DNA of 25,214 nt from CAYYNP01 sp964472545 (GCA_964472545.1 CAYYNP010000134.1:1-25214), one strand, 5' to 3'. Shown: positions 17,529 through 24,305, counted from the stretch's first letter. Made by a program: numbers and translations. Notes: generated by a model from the letters alone, not told the origin.

Positions 17529-17624
17529 GGGTGGCTGGGGCAAAGCGCAGCGGTGCCCCAGGTTGGCAGCCCTTTCGCAGCCCGTGAATCACTGGGGCAC
17601 CGCTGCGCTTTGCCCCAGCCACCC
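17529..17624. repeat. 33-bp perfect inverted repeat after the SecA paralogue
   Basis: Arms 17529-17561 and 17592-17624 are perfect reverse complements around a 30-bp spacer, beginning 46 bp after the SecA stop. It could fold into a very stable RNA hairpin and end SecA transcription, though no U-tract follows. The ends GGGTGG/CCACCC resemble those of the 196-bp elements further right. Confidence 0.88.
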
Positions 17625-17850
17625 ACAAGATAAGCTGCAAGGCGGTACTAGGTGCCGGAAGGCGTTCCGCGGTCGAAGACGGCTCGAAATACCTGTCGGG
17701 GGCCGAGCGGCGAGTGTGGGACCGTCTCCGGTGTTTCTTCTGCTGCCGCATCGCACCTTTGTGCAGGACGATGGGAACGGCAACGGGCCGCTCAACACCA
17801 ACACCGACGGCCACGTGCGGCTGGAGACGTGCCCCGCAGATTCTCCCGGA

Positions 17851-17971
17851 TTCCGCGCAACAAGCCCCGCCGTGCTGCGTTTCACCTCTAGAAACCGATG
17901 TCCCCCGGACGACGTTCCGTAGCGGAACGCGGGGGCCAAACCCCAAATCCCTTTCAATAGGAGACCGTACG
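17851..17971 (+). promoter_or_regulatory. Conserved leader upstream of precursor A (copy 1)
   Basis: About 121 bp ending at the precursor start, clearly similar along its length to 19889-20007 before precursor B. It begins TTCCGCGCAACAAGCCCC and holds a hairpin CGTTCCG-TAG-CGGAACG, a G-run/C-run pair (GGGGGCC...CCCC) and the ribosome site ATAGGAGA. The part near 17851-17895 also encodes, in one frame, a version of the C-terminus of the TPR protein (AQQAPPCCVSPLET), so it may include a remnant of a lost TPR gene. The remaining gap (17625-17850) shows no convincing gene or promoter. Confidence 0.65.
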
Positions 17972-18292
17972 ATGAAGACCATTCCCGAAACCACCGACGA
18001 CGACAAACGAATCCGGCCGGTCGAGCCGGAAGAAATGAGCCACGTCGAGGGCGGCCTGCGGATCACCGCCGGGCCCGTCGAGATCCCGATCTACGAGCCG
18101 CCCAAGGGCATCAACATCAACCGCTGCGAGACGTTCCTCACCGAGCCAGCGGACGGCCGGCCGAAGCTGCAATCGATCGACGTGGACGAACAGGCCGACG
18201 TGGAAGGAGGAAGGCGGGGTGACGGGAGCTTCGTGGGTATCGACATCCTCCCCATCCCAATCAGTTGGCCCTCTTCGGCCGGTCTGGGCTGA
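17972..18292 (+). CDS. Double-glycine peptide precursor A with two leader motifs
   Basis: A 106-residue small protein. It has a Glu-rich N-terminal leader ending VEPEEMSHVEGG (17-28), with Val at -12, Met at -7, Val at -4 and GG at -2/-1, the pattern cut by C39 peptidases. A second motif ends at residue 80 (SIDVDEQADVEGG); it keeps Ile at -12 and Val at -4 but has Gln at -7. Between them (29-80) lie YEPP and NRCETFL with the only Cys. The last 26 residues (RRGDGSFVGID then ILPIPISWPSSAGLG) are Cys-free. ATG 17972 follows ATAGGAGA at 8-base spacing. It is homologous in both halves to precursor B and lies in a locus with a C39 ABC exporter, its likely processing enzyme. Whether one or both sites are cut, and what the product does (bacteriocin, signal or other), is unknown. 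I do not recognise the mature sequence. Confidence 0.8.
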   Translation: MKTIPETTDDDKRIRPVEPEEMSHVEGGLRITAGPVEIPIYEPPKGININRCETFLTEPADGRPKLQSIDVDEQADVEGGRRGDGSFVGIDILPIPISWPSSAGLG

Positions 18293-18320
18293 TCCGAGGC
18301 GAAACGGGAGCCTTGTGAAG

Positions 18321-18372
18321 CCTGCCCTGGTGCAATGCGCGAGGTGGACGATGTGCAAGAACACAGAATCCG
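18321..18372. repeat. 52-bp direct repeat, copy a
   Basis: Matches 18585-18636 at about 45 of 52 positions. It carries the same ribosome site and an ATG (18351) as the TPR gene start, then continues in frame into the 196-bp element. It looks like a duplicated or displaced TPR gene 5' end. Confidence 0.8.
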
Positions 18373-18373
18373 C

Positions 18374-18569
18374 GGGTGGCCCCGCCGTTTTTCCGGGGTG
18401 GGCGTTGCCATCGGATAGCGTGTGTTCGGAAAAACGTCGGGGTGACGCAGTCACAAGAGGGGCCCTCGGGCAGCCCGTGATCCTCTTGTGCGTGCCGCAC
18501 CCGGACGATTCTCCGAACCAGCCGATACAAGTGGCGAAGTCTTCTGCGGAGCAATCGGCCGGGCCACCC
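18374..18569. repeat. 196-bp multi-hairpin element, copy 1
   Basis: It starts GGGTGGCCC and ends GGGCCACCC (9-bp terminal inverted repeats) and is about 94% identical to 20381-20576, with the same length. Inside are a long stem CCCCGCCGTTTTTCCG/CGGAAAAACGTCGGGG (18380-18395 with 18427-18442, one mismatch), a hairpin GTGAC-GCA-GTCAC (18442-18454), CACAAGAGG pairing with CCTCTTGTG, and AGCCGAT/ATCGGCC. It lies 81 bp after precursor A. It is either a small non-autonomous mobile element or a structured RNA; the frame of the TPR gene is open through it. Confidence 0.88.
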
Positions 18570-18584
18570 GGGAACCCGGCAAGA

Positions 18585-18636
18585 CCTGCCGTGGTGCAAT
18601 GGATGAGGTGGACGATGTGCGAGAATGCAGAATCCG
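18585..18636. repeat. 52-bp direct repeat, copy b
   Basis: Second copy, covering the TPR gene ribosome site, its ATG at 18615 and the first codons. The two copies flank 196-bp element copy 1 on either side. Confidence 0.8.
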
Positions 18637-19958
18637 TCGCTGATGCCGCGTCGGTCTACCGACAAGCGGCCCGCCGCCAGGCCCAAGGCGACTATGCCGA
18701 GGCCGAAACGCTCTACGGCCGCTGCCTGACGATCGTCGAGCAGACGATCGGCCCTAACGGCCCGGACGCGGCCTGCGTGCTGGTCCGGCTCGCCGAAGTG
18801 CATTGCGCCCGCGGGGACTACGCCCGAGCCGAAAGCCGTTTTGGCCGGGCGCTGGCCACGCTGCAAACCATCCTCGGGTGGCCCCGACACGGGTGGCCCC
18901 GACACTTTTCCGCAATTGGCACCGCCACCTCTTGCTCTCCGTCGGAAAAGTGTCGGGGTTGCGCAGCAACAAGAGGTTCCAACCTCGGCACAAGACCTGG
19001 GACAGAATCTCCCGCGGCTGCGTCACCCGATCACCCCCGCGAGAACATCCCCCCCGCAATCAAGCAACTCTATCTCGACGCGATCGGCGGCCTTGGCGAA
19101 CTGTATCGCATGCAAGGCAGGTACGCCAAGGCGGAGACCCCGTTGGATTGTGCGGTGAGGCTCTCCGAGGAACTGCTCGGGCCGCAGCATCCGGGCTTTG
19201 CCGCAGCGCTGAACAACCGGGGCGTGCTGCACAAGTACCGGGGCCAATATGCGGCGGCCGAGCGGCTCTACCGCCGGGCACGCGGCATCCTGGAGAAGGC
19301 TTTGGGCGAAGACACTCCGGCGTTGGCCGGCATCTTCTACAACCTGGCCGGCGTGGCCCACGCCCGGGCCCAATACACGCGGGCCGAGCCGTTGGCCCGA
19401 AAGGCGCTGCGCCTGCGAGAGGAATCGCAAGGGCCAAAGCATCCGGACGTAGCGATTACACTCAGCACGTTGGCGGCCATCCTGCAAGGCCAGCGGCGGG
19501 TCGACGAGGCAGAGCCGCTCTACCGCCGCTCGATCGCGATCCTCGAAAAGGCCTTCGGCCCGGAGCATCGCGACGTGGCGATGAACACCAACGAGTTGGC
19601 CACGGTCAGCCAGGCCCAAGGCAAGTTCGCACAGGCCGAAGCGCTCTATCGCCGGGCAATCGAGATCAAACAAAAGGTCCTGGGGCCGGACCACGCCGAC
19701 GTAGCCACCAGCCTGAACAATCTGGCCGTCTTCTACGGCTCGCAAGGCCGAGCCACCGAGGCCAAGCCGCTCTATCGGCGGGCGCTGACGATCCTCCAGC
19801 GGGCGTTCGGCCCGAAACATCCCAAGGTGCTCGGCTTGCGGGAGAACTACAAGTCGCTGCCACGCCAATCGGGCGAATTCCCGCCGCATTCCGCGCAACA
19901 AGCCCCGGCCGGCTGCGTTTCACCCGTAGAAACCGAGGCCCTCGACGGCGTTCCCTAG
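18615..19958 (+). CDS. TPR protein of the peptide-export locus (kinesin-light-chain-type repeats)
   Basis: About 447 residues of 42-residue tetratricopeptide repeats of the form A-x-x-L-Y-x-R-A-x-x-I-x-E-K-x-x-GPxHPxVAxxLNNLA, for example AEALYRRAIEIKQKVLGPDH and ADVATSLNNLAVFYGSQGRA. Such repeats bind proteins or peptides. After the first repeats (ESRFGRALATLQTILG) about 60 residues of unlike sequence, rich in Ser, Arg and Cys and encoded largely by a palindromic element (18876-18977), interrupt the array without breaking the frame. The start is ATG 18615 with GAGGTGG upstream; the frame is open further up through the 196-bp element. The C-terminal AQQAPAGCVSPVETEALDGVP is encoded by the leader of precursor B. 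It lies between the two precursors, so a role as chaperone or immunity/partner protein is plausible but unproven. No signal peptide is seen. Confidence 0.82.
   Translation: MCENAESVADAASVYRQAARRQAQGDYAEAETLYGRCLTIVEQTIGPNGPDAACVLVRLAEVHCARGDYARAESRFGRALATLQTILGWPRHGWPRHFSAIGTATSCSPSEKCRGCAATRGSNLGTRPGTESPAAASPDHPRENIPPAIKQLYLDAIGGLGELYRMQGRYAKAETPLDCAVRLSEELLGPQHPGFAAALNNRGVLHKYRGQYAAAERLYRRARGILEKALGEDTPALAGIFYNLAGVAHARAQYTRAEPLARKALRLREESQGPKHPDVAITLSTLAAILQGQRRVDEAEPLYRRSIAILEKAFGPEHRDVAMNTNELATVSQAQGKFAQAEALYRRAIEIKQKVLGPDHADVATSLNNLAVFYGSQGRATEAKPLYRRALTILQRAFGPKHPKVLGLRENYKSLPRQSGEFPPHSAQQAPAGCVSPVETEALDGVP
18876..18977. repeat. Palindromic element inserted in frame in the TPR gene
   Basis: It opens with a tandem 15-mer GGGTGGCCCCGACAC (18876-18905). 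It then forms a perfect 16-bp stem CCCCGACACTTTTCCG/CGGAAAAGTGTCGGGG (18897-18912 with 18943-18958), followed by GTTGC-GCA-GCAAC and CAAGAGGT, which can pair with ACCTCTTG inside the first loop. It is related to the 196-bp elements. Confidence 0.8.
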
Positions 19959-20007
19959 AGGAAGGCGGGGGCCCAACCCCAATTCTCATCTACGAGGAGA
20001 TTGTACG
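19889..20007 (+). promoter_or_regulatory. Conserved leader upstream of precursor B (copy 2)
   Basis: About 119 bp, similar along its length to 17851-17971. It overlaps the last codons and stop of the TPR gene, then carries a weaker TTCC/GGAA hairpin around the TAG, a G-run/C-run pair (GGGGGCCCAACCCC) and the ribosome site GAGGAGA. Precursor B may thus be translated from the TPR transcript. Confidence 0.65.
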
Positions 20008-20358
20008 ATGAAAGACATTCATGAAACCACGGCCAACCAGCAGCGGCTAGAACCGGTCGAGCCGCAAGAGCTGGCCGAGGTCGCAGGCGGAGGCCGGTCG
20101 TTCGGCGGACGGTTTTCGTACGTCGACGAGCCCGTCGATACCCCGACGTTCGAGCCACCCGGCCGGCTTTCGGCAAACCGCTGCGAGACGTTCCTCGGCC
20201 AGCCGGCAGACGGCGAGGAGCCGGCGTTGCGGCCGGTCGACGAGGACGAGTTGGCTGAAGTCGAAGGCGGGATCCAGTGGTACGGAGATCAAACGAGATT
20301 GCCCCGCTGGAATCCGATTCCTCCGACAAGTACCTACGAGGTTGGGCCCCTCGGTTGA
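20008..20358 (+). CDS. Double-glycine peptide precursor B with two leader motifs
   Basis: A 116-residue homologue of precursor A. The first leader ends VEPQELAEVAGG (17-28) and the second ends VDEDELAEVEGG (77-88). Both match the C39 leader pattern fully (Val -12, Leu -7, Val -4, Gly -2, Gly -1), and the second is the better match of the two precursors' internal sites. The segment between (29-88) has TFEPPGRL and NRCETFLGQPADG, shared with precursor A, with the single Cys. The C-terminal 28 residues (IQWYGDQTRLPRWNP then IPPTSTYEVGPLG) are rich in Pro and aromatic residues and have no Cys. ATG 20008 follows GAGGAGA, as in precursor A. The C39 ABC transporter lies 315 bp downstream. Cutting at both sites would give a 60-residue and a 28-residue product; alternatively only one site is used. 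Function of the product is unknown. Confidence 0.82.
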   Translation: MKDIHETTANQQRLEPVEPQELAEVAGGGRSFGGRFSYVDEPVDTPTFEPPGRLSANRCETFLGQPADGEEPALRPVDEDELAEVEGGIQWYGDQTRLPRWNPIPPTSTYEVGPLG

Positions 20359-20380
20359 AAGCTGCGGGATGAGTATTCGC

Positions 20381-20576
20381 GGGTGGCCCCGCCGTTTTTC
20401 CGGAGCGGGCGTTGCCATCGGATGGCGCGTTTTCGGAAAGACGTCGGGGTGACGCAGTCACAAGAGGGGCTCTCGGGCAGACCGGGATCCTCTTGTGCGT
20501 GCCGCACCCGGACGATTCTCCGAACCGGCCGATACAAGTGGCGGAGTCTACTGCGGAGCAATCGGCCGGGCCACCC
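20381..20576. repeat. 196-bp multi-hairpin element, copy 2
   Basis: Same ends (GGGTGGCCC/GGGCCACCC) and length as 18374-18569, with about a dozen differences. The long stem uses 20387-20402 with 20434-20449, now with a G-U pair in place of A-U. The GTGAC-GCA-GTCAC hairpin is at 20449-20461, and a perfect CCGGCCGAT/ATCGGCCGG stem is near the right end. It begins 22 bp after precursor B. Confidence 0.88.
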
Positions 20577-20591
20577 GCGCTTTTCCTCGGA

Positions 20592-20673
20592 GTTCGCGCA
20601 ACACGGGCCCGCGTGCAGCGATTCACCTTCAGACGAGACCAACCGGCCGCGGCGGCCGAAACGGAGGTGAGAC
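20592..20673 (+). promoter_or_regulatory. Shorter related leader before the C39 transporter (copy 3)
   Basis: GTTCGCGCAACACGGGCCCGC and GCAGCGATTCACC resemble the opening of the two precursor leaders. It ends in a strong ribosome site ACGGAGGTGAGAC before the transporter ATG. Similarity is partial and limited to about 45 bp. Confidence 0.45.
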
Positions 20674-22932
20674 ATGTTCCGGCGAACGGCGTTTGTGCGA
20701 CAGAACGATCAGAGCGACTGCGGGGCCGCGGCGCTGGCCACGATCGCGCTGCACCATCGGCTGCCGATCGGGTTGCAGCAGATGCGGGACCTGGCCGGCA
20801 CCGACCGGATCGGCACCAATCTGCAAGGCTTGGTTGCGGCCGCCGAGGGCCTGGGGTTCTCGGCCAAGGCCGTCAAAGGGCCGTACGAAGCCTTGGCCGA
20901 CGTTCCCCTGCCTGCGATCGTACACACCAAGACCGACGAGGGCCTGGGGCATTTCGTGGTACTGCAACGGGTGAAGAAGCACTCGGTCGTGGTGGCCGAT
21001 CCGGCCCAAGGTGTTCGGAAGCTGTCGCGCGAGGAGTTCTGCCGGCAGTGGACCGGATATCTGTTGATCGTCACGCCCGACGAGACCGGGGCGCTGAAGG
21101 CCACGGCCGACGCGCCGGTTGCCCCCTGGCGCCGGTTCTTGGCATTGCTGAGCTGCCACAAGTCGGTCCTGATCGAAGGGTTCTTCTGTGCGGTGCTGAT
21201 GACCCTGCTGGGAATCAGCACCTCGTACTTCGTGCAACACCTGGTCGACTCGGTGTTGGTCCGCGGCGAGAGCCGGCTGCTGAACGCCCTGGGGATCGGG
21301 ATGGTGGCGGTCGTGGTCTTCCGCACGCTCTTCGGCGTGCTGCGGCAGTATCTGTTGGCCCACGTGGGACGCAAGGTCGATCTGTCGCTGATCTCGGCCT
21401 ACGCCCGGCACGTCTTGAACCTGCCGGCAAACTTCTTCGAGATGCGGCAAGTCGGCGAGATCCTCTCGCGGGTCAACGACGCGGCCAAGGTGCGGCAGGC
21501 GATCAGCGGAACGGCCCTGACGCTATTGGTCGACGGCGTGATGGTGATCTTCTGCGTGGCCGTACTCTGGCTCTACGACGCCCAACTGGCCCTGGTGGCC
21601 ACGGCGTTCGTGCCGCTGCTGTTGATCGGCGTGGCACTGCACCATCCGGCCATCAAGCGGCAATCGCGCCAGGCGATGGAACACGCCGCCGGACTGTCGG
21701 CCCATCTGGTAGAAGACATCTCCGGCGTGGATACGCTGAAGGCCTTTGGGCTGCAGCGCGTGCGGGCCGAAGAAGGGGAGTCGCGTCTGCTGAGGATCGT
21801 GCAGTCGCTATTCTCGCTGGAGAAGCTGAGCATCAGCATGGGCAGCGCCGGGCTGTTCGTCACGGGAATTGCCGGGATCGTGATCCTCTGGTACGGCGGC
21901 CATCGCGTGATCGACGGGGCGCTGACCGTCGGGCAGTTGCTGTTCTTCTACACGCTGCTGGGATATATGCTCGAACCTTTGCAGCGGCTGAGCACCGTCA
22001 ACCTGCAAATCCAAGACGCCCTGGTAGCCATCAACCGGCTCTACGAAATCATGGACATTGAGGTCGAGCAACTCGACGACCGCCGCAAGGCGAAATTCGA
22101 GCGGGTCGGCGAAGCGATCGAACTGGAGGACGTCGGCTTCCGCTACGGCTGCCGGGCCAACGTGTTGGAGAAGGTCAATCTGCGAATCCCCGCCGGGGCG
22201 ACCGTGGCGATCGTGGGCGAGAGCGGCTCGGGCAAGTCGACGCTGCTGAAGCTGCTGATGCGATTCTACGACCCGACCGAAGGCCGCATCCTACTCGACG
22301 GCGTCGATTATCGCGACTTTCGGTTAGCCTCATGCCGCGCACAGATCGGGCTGGTCGCGCAAGAGCCGTTCATCTTCAACGGCACGGTCCGCGAAAACAT
22401 CGCCCTGGGCCGCGGCGAGGCGAGCATGGACGAGGTCGTCGAGGCCACACGGGCCGCGGGGTTGGACGAGTTCGTCAATCGGATGCCGGAACGCTACGAA
22501 ACGGTAATCGGCGAGCGCGGGGCCAACCTCTCCGGCGGACAGCGCCAGCGGCTGGCCATCGCCCGGGCGCTGTTGCGAAAGCCCGAGATCCTGATCTTCG
22601 ACGAGGCCACCAGCCATCTCGACACGGCTACCGAACGGGCCATCCAGCAGAGCCTGCGGATGGCCCTGGCCGAGAAGACCGTGGTGCTGGTGGCGCACCG
22701 GCTGAGCACGATCAAGGACGCCGACGTGATCTACGTGATGCACGAAGGGCGGATCGTCGAGCAAGGCACCCATCGGGAGTTGGTTGCCCGGGAGGGAAAG
22801 TACGCCGCCCTTTGGACGGCCCAAACCGAAGACCTCGGACCGCTTTCGTTCCGCCGGACCGCAAACGCCAACGGGAAAGAAATCACCACCGCCAACGGCA
22901 ATCGGAGGACAAGACGATGCGTAACGACGTGA
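20674..22932 (+). CDS. C39-peptidase ABC transporter (double-glycine peptide maturation and export)
   Basis: A 752-residue protein of the bacteriocin-exporter type: it cuts precursors after a GG motif and exports the rest across the inner membrane using ATP. The N-terminal C39 peptidase shows the oxyanion Gln10, Cys16 (QNDQSDCGAA), His93 (LGHFVVLQ) and Asp109 (VADPAQG), so it looks catalytically intact. The membrane domain follows with about six hydrophobic helices (about 165-430). The ATPase has Walker A GESGSGKST (515-523), Q-loop VAQEPFIFNGT, signature LSGGQ (619-623), Walker B ILIFDEA (639-645) and H-loop His675. ATG 20674 has GGAGGTGA upstream. It overlaps the HlyD-type gene by 16 bp, giving translational coupling. 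Precursors A and B just upstream are the evident substrates. An outer-membrane partner is not in view. Confidence 0.95.
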   Translation: MFRRTAFVRQNDQSDCGAAALATIALHHRLPIGLQQMRDLAGTDRIGTNLQGLVAAAEGLGFSAKAVKGPYEALADVPLPAIVHTKTDEGLGHFVVLQRVKKHSVVVADPAQGVRKLSREEFCRQWTGYLLIVTPDETGALKATADAPVAPWRRFLALLSCHKSVLIEGFFCAVLMTLLGISTSYFVQHLVDSVLVRGESRLLNALGIGMVAVVVFRTLFGVLRQYLLAHVGRKVDLSLISAYARHVLNLPANFFEMRQVGEILSRVNDAAKVRQAISGTALTLLVDGVMVIFCVAVLWLYDAQLALVATAFVPLLLIGVALHHPAIKRQSRQAMEHAAGLSAHLVEDISGVDTLKAFGLQRVRAEEGESRLLRIVQSLFSLEKLSISMGSAGLFVTGIAGIVILWYGGHRVIDGALTVGQLLFFYTLLGYMLEPLQRLSTVNLQIQDALVAINRLYEIMDIEVEQLDDRRKAKFERVGEAIELEDVGFRYGCRANVLEKVNLRIPAGATVAIVGESGSGKSTLLKLLMRFYDPTEGRILLDGVDYRDFRLASCRAQIGLVAQEPFIFNGTVRENIALGRGEASMDEVVEATRAAGLDEFVNRMPERYETVIGERGANLSGGQRQRLAIARALLRKPEILIFDEATSHLDTATERAIQQSLRMALAEKTVVLVAHRLSTIKDADVIYVMHEGRIVEQGTHRELVAREGKYAALWTAQTEDLGPLSFRRTANANGKEITTANGNRRTRRCVTT

Positions 22933-24194
22933 TTCTCGATCTGGCCGAATGTACGGAGTTCCGCGGGGCGCTGCGAACTCGGGCCCCCAGAATCGTCCAC
23001 GGGACCGCGCTGCTCTTGGTCCTGTTGTTGGCCGCCGCACTGACCTGGGCGGCACTGACCGAGGCCGATTTGGTCGTTCGGGCCGCCGGCCGCATCCGCC
23101 CGATGAGCAATCACGGAGACTCCTCTGGCGATTTCAGCGAAGAGATCAGTTGTGAGGTGGGCGGGCGTGTCGTCGAGCTTTGCGTGGATGAAGGCAAGTC
23201 CGTATCCCAAGGAGACGTCTTGCTGCGGTTGGATGCCACGCGCGTGGAAAACGAGATCGCCAAGCTCAAGCGGACGATCCGGACTTCAGAGGAGGAACTG
23301 GAGAAGTTGAAACACATCGAGCAGCTATTGGCCCGGCAATTCGAGTCTGCCGAGCAGAAGGCCGAGGCGGAACTGGCCGAGGCGGAAGAGCAACTCAACT
23401 CGGCCCGGCAACGCCAGGCGACCGAGATTCGGCTGGCCGAACTGGAGTTGGCCAAGGCACAGGACCACGAGACGCGAACTCGCAATCTGGCGGCCCAACA
23501 CGTGGCCACGCAGGCACGGCTGATCGAAGCCGTCACACTGGCACACCAAGCCCAAGAGAAGCTGCGTCAGGCCCGGCTCCCGGCGGATCAAGGCAGGCTG
23601 AACGTGCTCCAAAGCGCCGTGGAGCTTGTGCAGCGAGAATACGAGGTAAGGCACGAGGAGGTACGGATCAAGCGGCAAACGAAGCACGGCGAGGTCGAGG
23701 CCGCCAGGCTTCAACTGGCGAACCTCCAACTGGATCGCGATCAGGCCGTGGTTCGCGCGCCGAACGACGCCGTCGTCACGGCCGTGACGACCAAGGTCGG
23801 GGATATCGTCGAGCCGGGTAAACTGGGTATCTCGATGGCCAGGCAGAGCGGATTCCAGTTCGAGGTCGCCGTCTCCAATTCCGAAATCGCCCACCTGCGT
23901 GCGGGGCTCCCGTCGCGCATCAAGCTCGATGCCTACGACTACCAGAGCTACGGAACACTCGACGGGACGCTGACGACGGTCGCCCCCGATTCGCACGTGG
24001 CGGAAGGGCCTGATGGGACCCGGGTCGCGCTCTACCGCCTTGAAATCGCGCTGACCGAAAACCACCTCGAGCGCGGCGCACATCACGGACGGATCAAGCT
24101 CGGCATGACCGGCCAGGTGGAGATTGTCACCGGCAGGGAGAGTATCCTCACGCTGCTGGTGAGACGGATTCGTCAGTCGATCAGTCTCGGCTAG
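22917..24194 (+). CDS. HlyD-family periplasmic adaptor
   Basis: A 425-residue membrane-fusion protein: a short cytoplasmic start, one membrane segment (about 28-48), a split lipoyl-like domain (about 78-106, EVGGRVVELCVDEGKSVSQGD, and again near VVRAPNDAVVTAVTTKVGD), and between the halves a long alpha-helical coiled-coil hairpin (about 108-265, rich in Glu, Ala, Leu and Gln). A beta-barrel part follows (FQFEVAVSNSEIAHLRAGL; KLGMTGQVEIVTG). Such proteins join an inner-membrane ABC exporter to an outer-membrane channel such as TolC. ATG 22917 has CGGAGG upstream and lies inside the end of the C39 transporter gene, so the two are made together. The coiled coil is long enough to span a planctomycete periplasm, which is inference. 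The TolC-like partner would have to be encoded elsewhere. Confidence 0.93.
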   Translation: MRNDVILDLAECTEFRGALRTRAPRIVHGTALLLVLLLAAALTWAALTEADLVVRAAGRIRPMSNHGDSSGDFSEEISCEVGGRVVELCVDEGKSVSQGDVLLRLDATRVENEIAKLKRTIRTSEEELEKLKHIEQLLARQFESAEQKAEAELAEAEEQLNSARQRQATEIRLAELELAKAQDHETRTRNLAAQHVATQARLIEAVTLAHQAQEKLRQARLPADQGRLNVLQSAVELVQREYEVRHEEVRIKRQTKHGEVEAARLQLANLQLDRDQAVVRAPNDAVVTAVTTKVGDIVEPGKLGISMARQSGFQFEVAVSNSEIAHLRAGLPSRIKLDAYDYQSYGTLDGTLTTVAPDSHVAEGPDGTRVALYRLEIALTENHLERGAHHGRIKLGMTGQVEIVTGRESILTLLVRRIRQSISLG

Positions 24195-24203
24195 GGTGTA
24201 CCG

Positions 24204-24305
24204 ATGATCAACCGTCTCTTCTCCTATGTGCTGCAAGAAGGCGTGGGGGCAGGTCTGGAAGAATCCCATGGGCACGGCCAAGAATCGTCAACAGCCCTTG
24301 AATAA
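24204..24305 (+). CDS. Possible 33-residue open frame after the HlyD gene
   Basis: ATG 24204 starts nine bases after the HlyD stop and encodes MINRLFSYVLQEGVGAG followed by a Glu/His/Gly/Ser tail, ending TAA at 24305. A weak AGGGTG lies upstream. The close spacing fits an operon gene, and the hydrophobic start followed by a sudden end inside a hairpin suggests the 5' remnant of a longer gene. I do not recognise it. Confidence 0.3.
   Translation: MINRLFSYVLQEGVGAGLEESHGHGQESSTALE

Noticed and set aside
17563..17922. 119-residue frame before precursor A as a third precursor
   Set aside because: It has no leader motif or ribosome site, and its last part is the conserved leader DNA itself; the first part lies within the 33-bp inverted repeat.
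18374..20576. CRISPR array formed by the repeated elements
   Set aside because: Only two long copies about 2 kb apart with genes between them; there are no short regularly spaced repeats and no cas genes.
20412..22061. 549-residue plus frame overlapping the C39 transporter
   Set aside because: It is out of frame with the clear C39 and ABC motifs and shows only Arg/Gly-rich composition.
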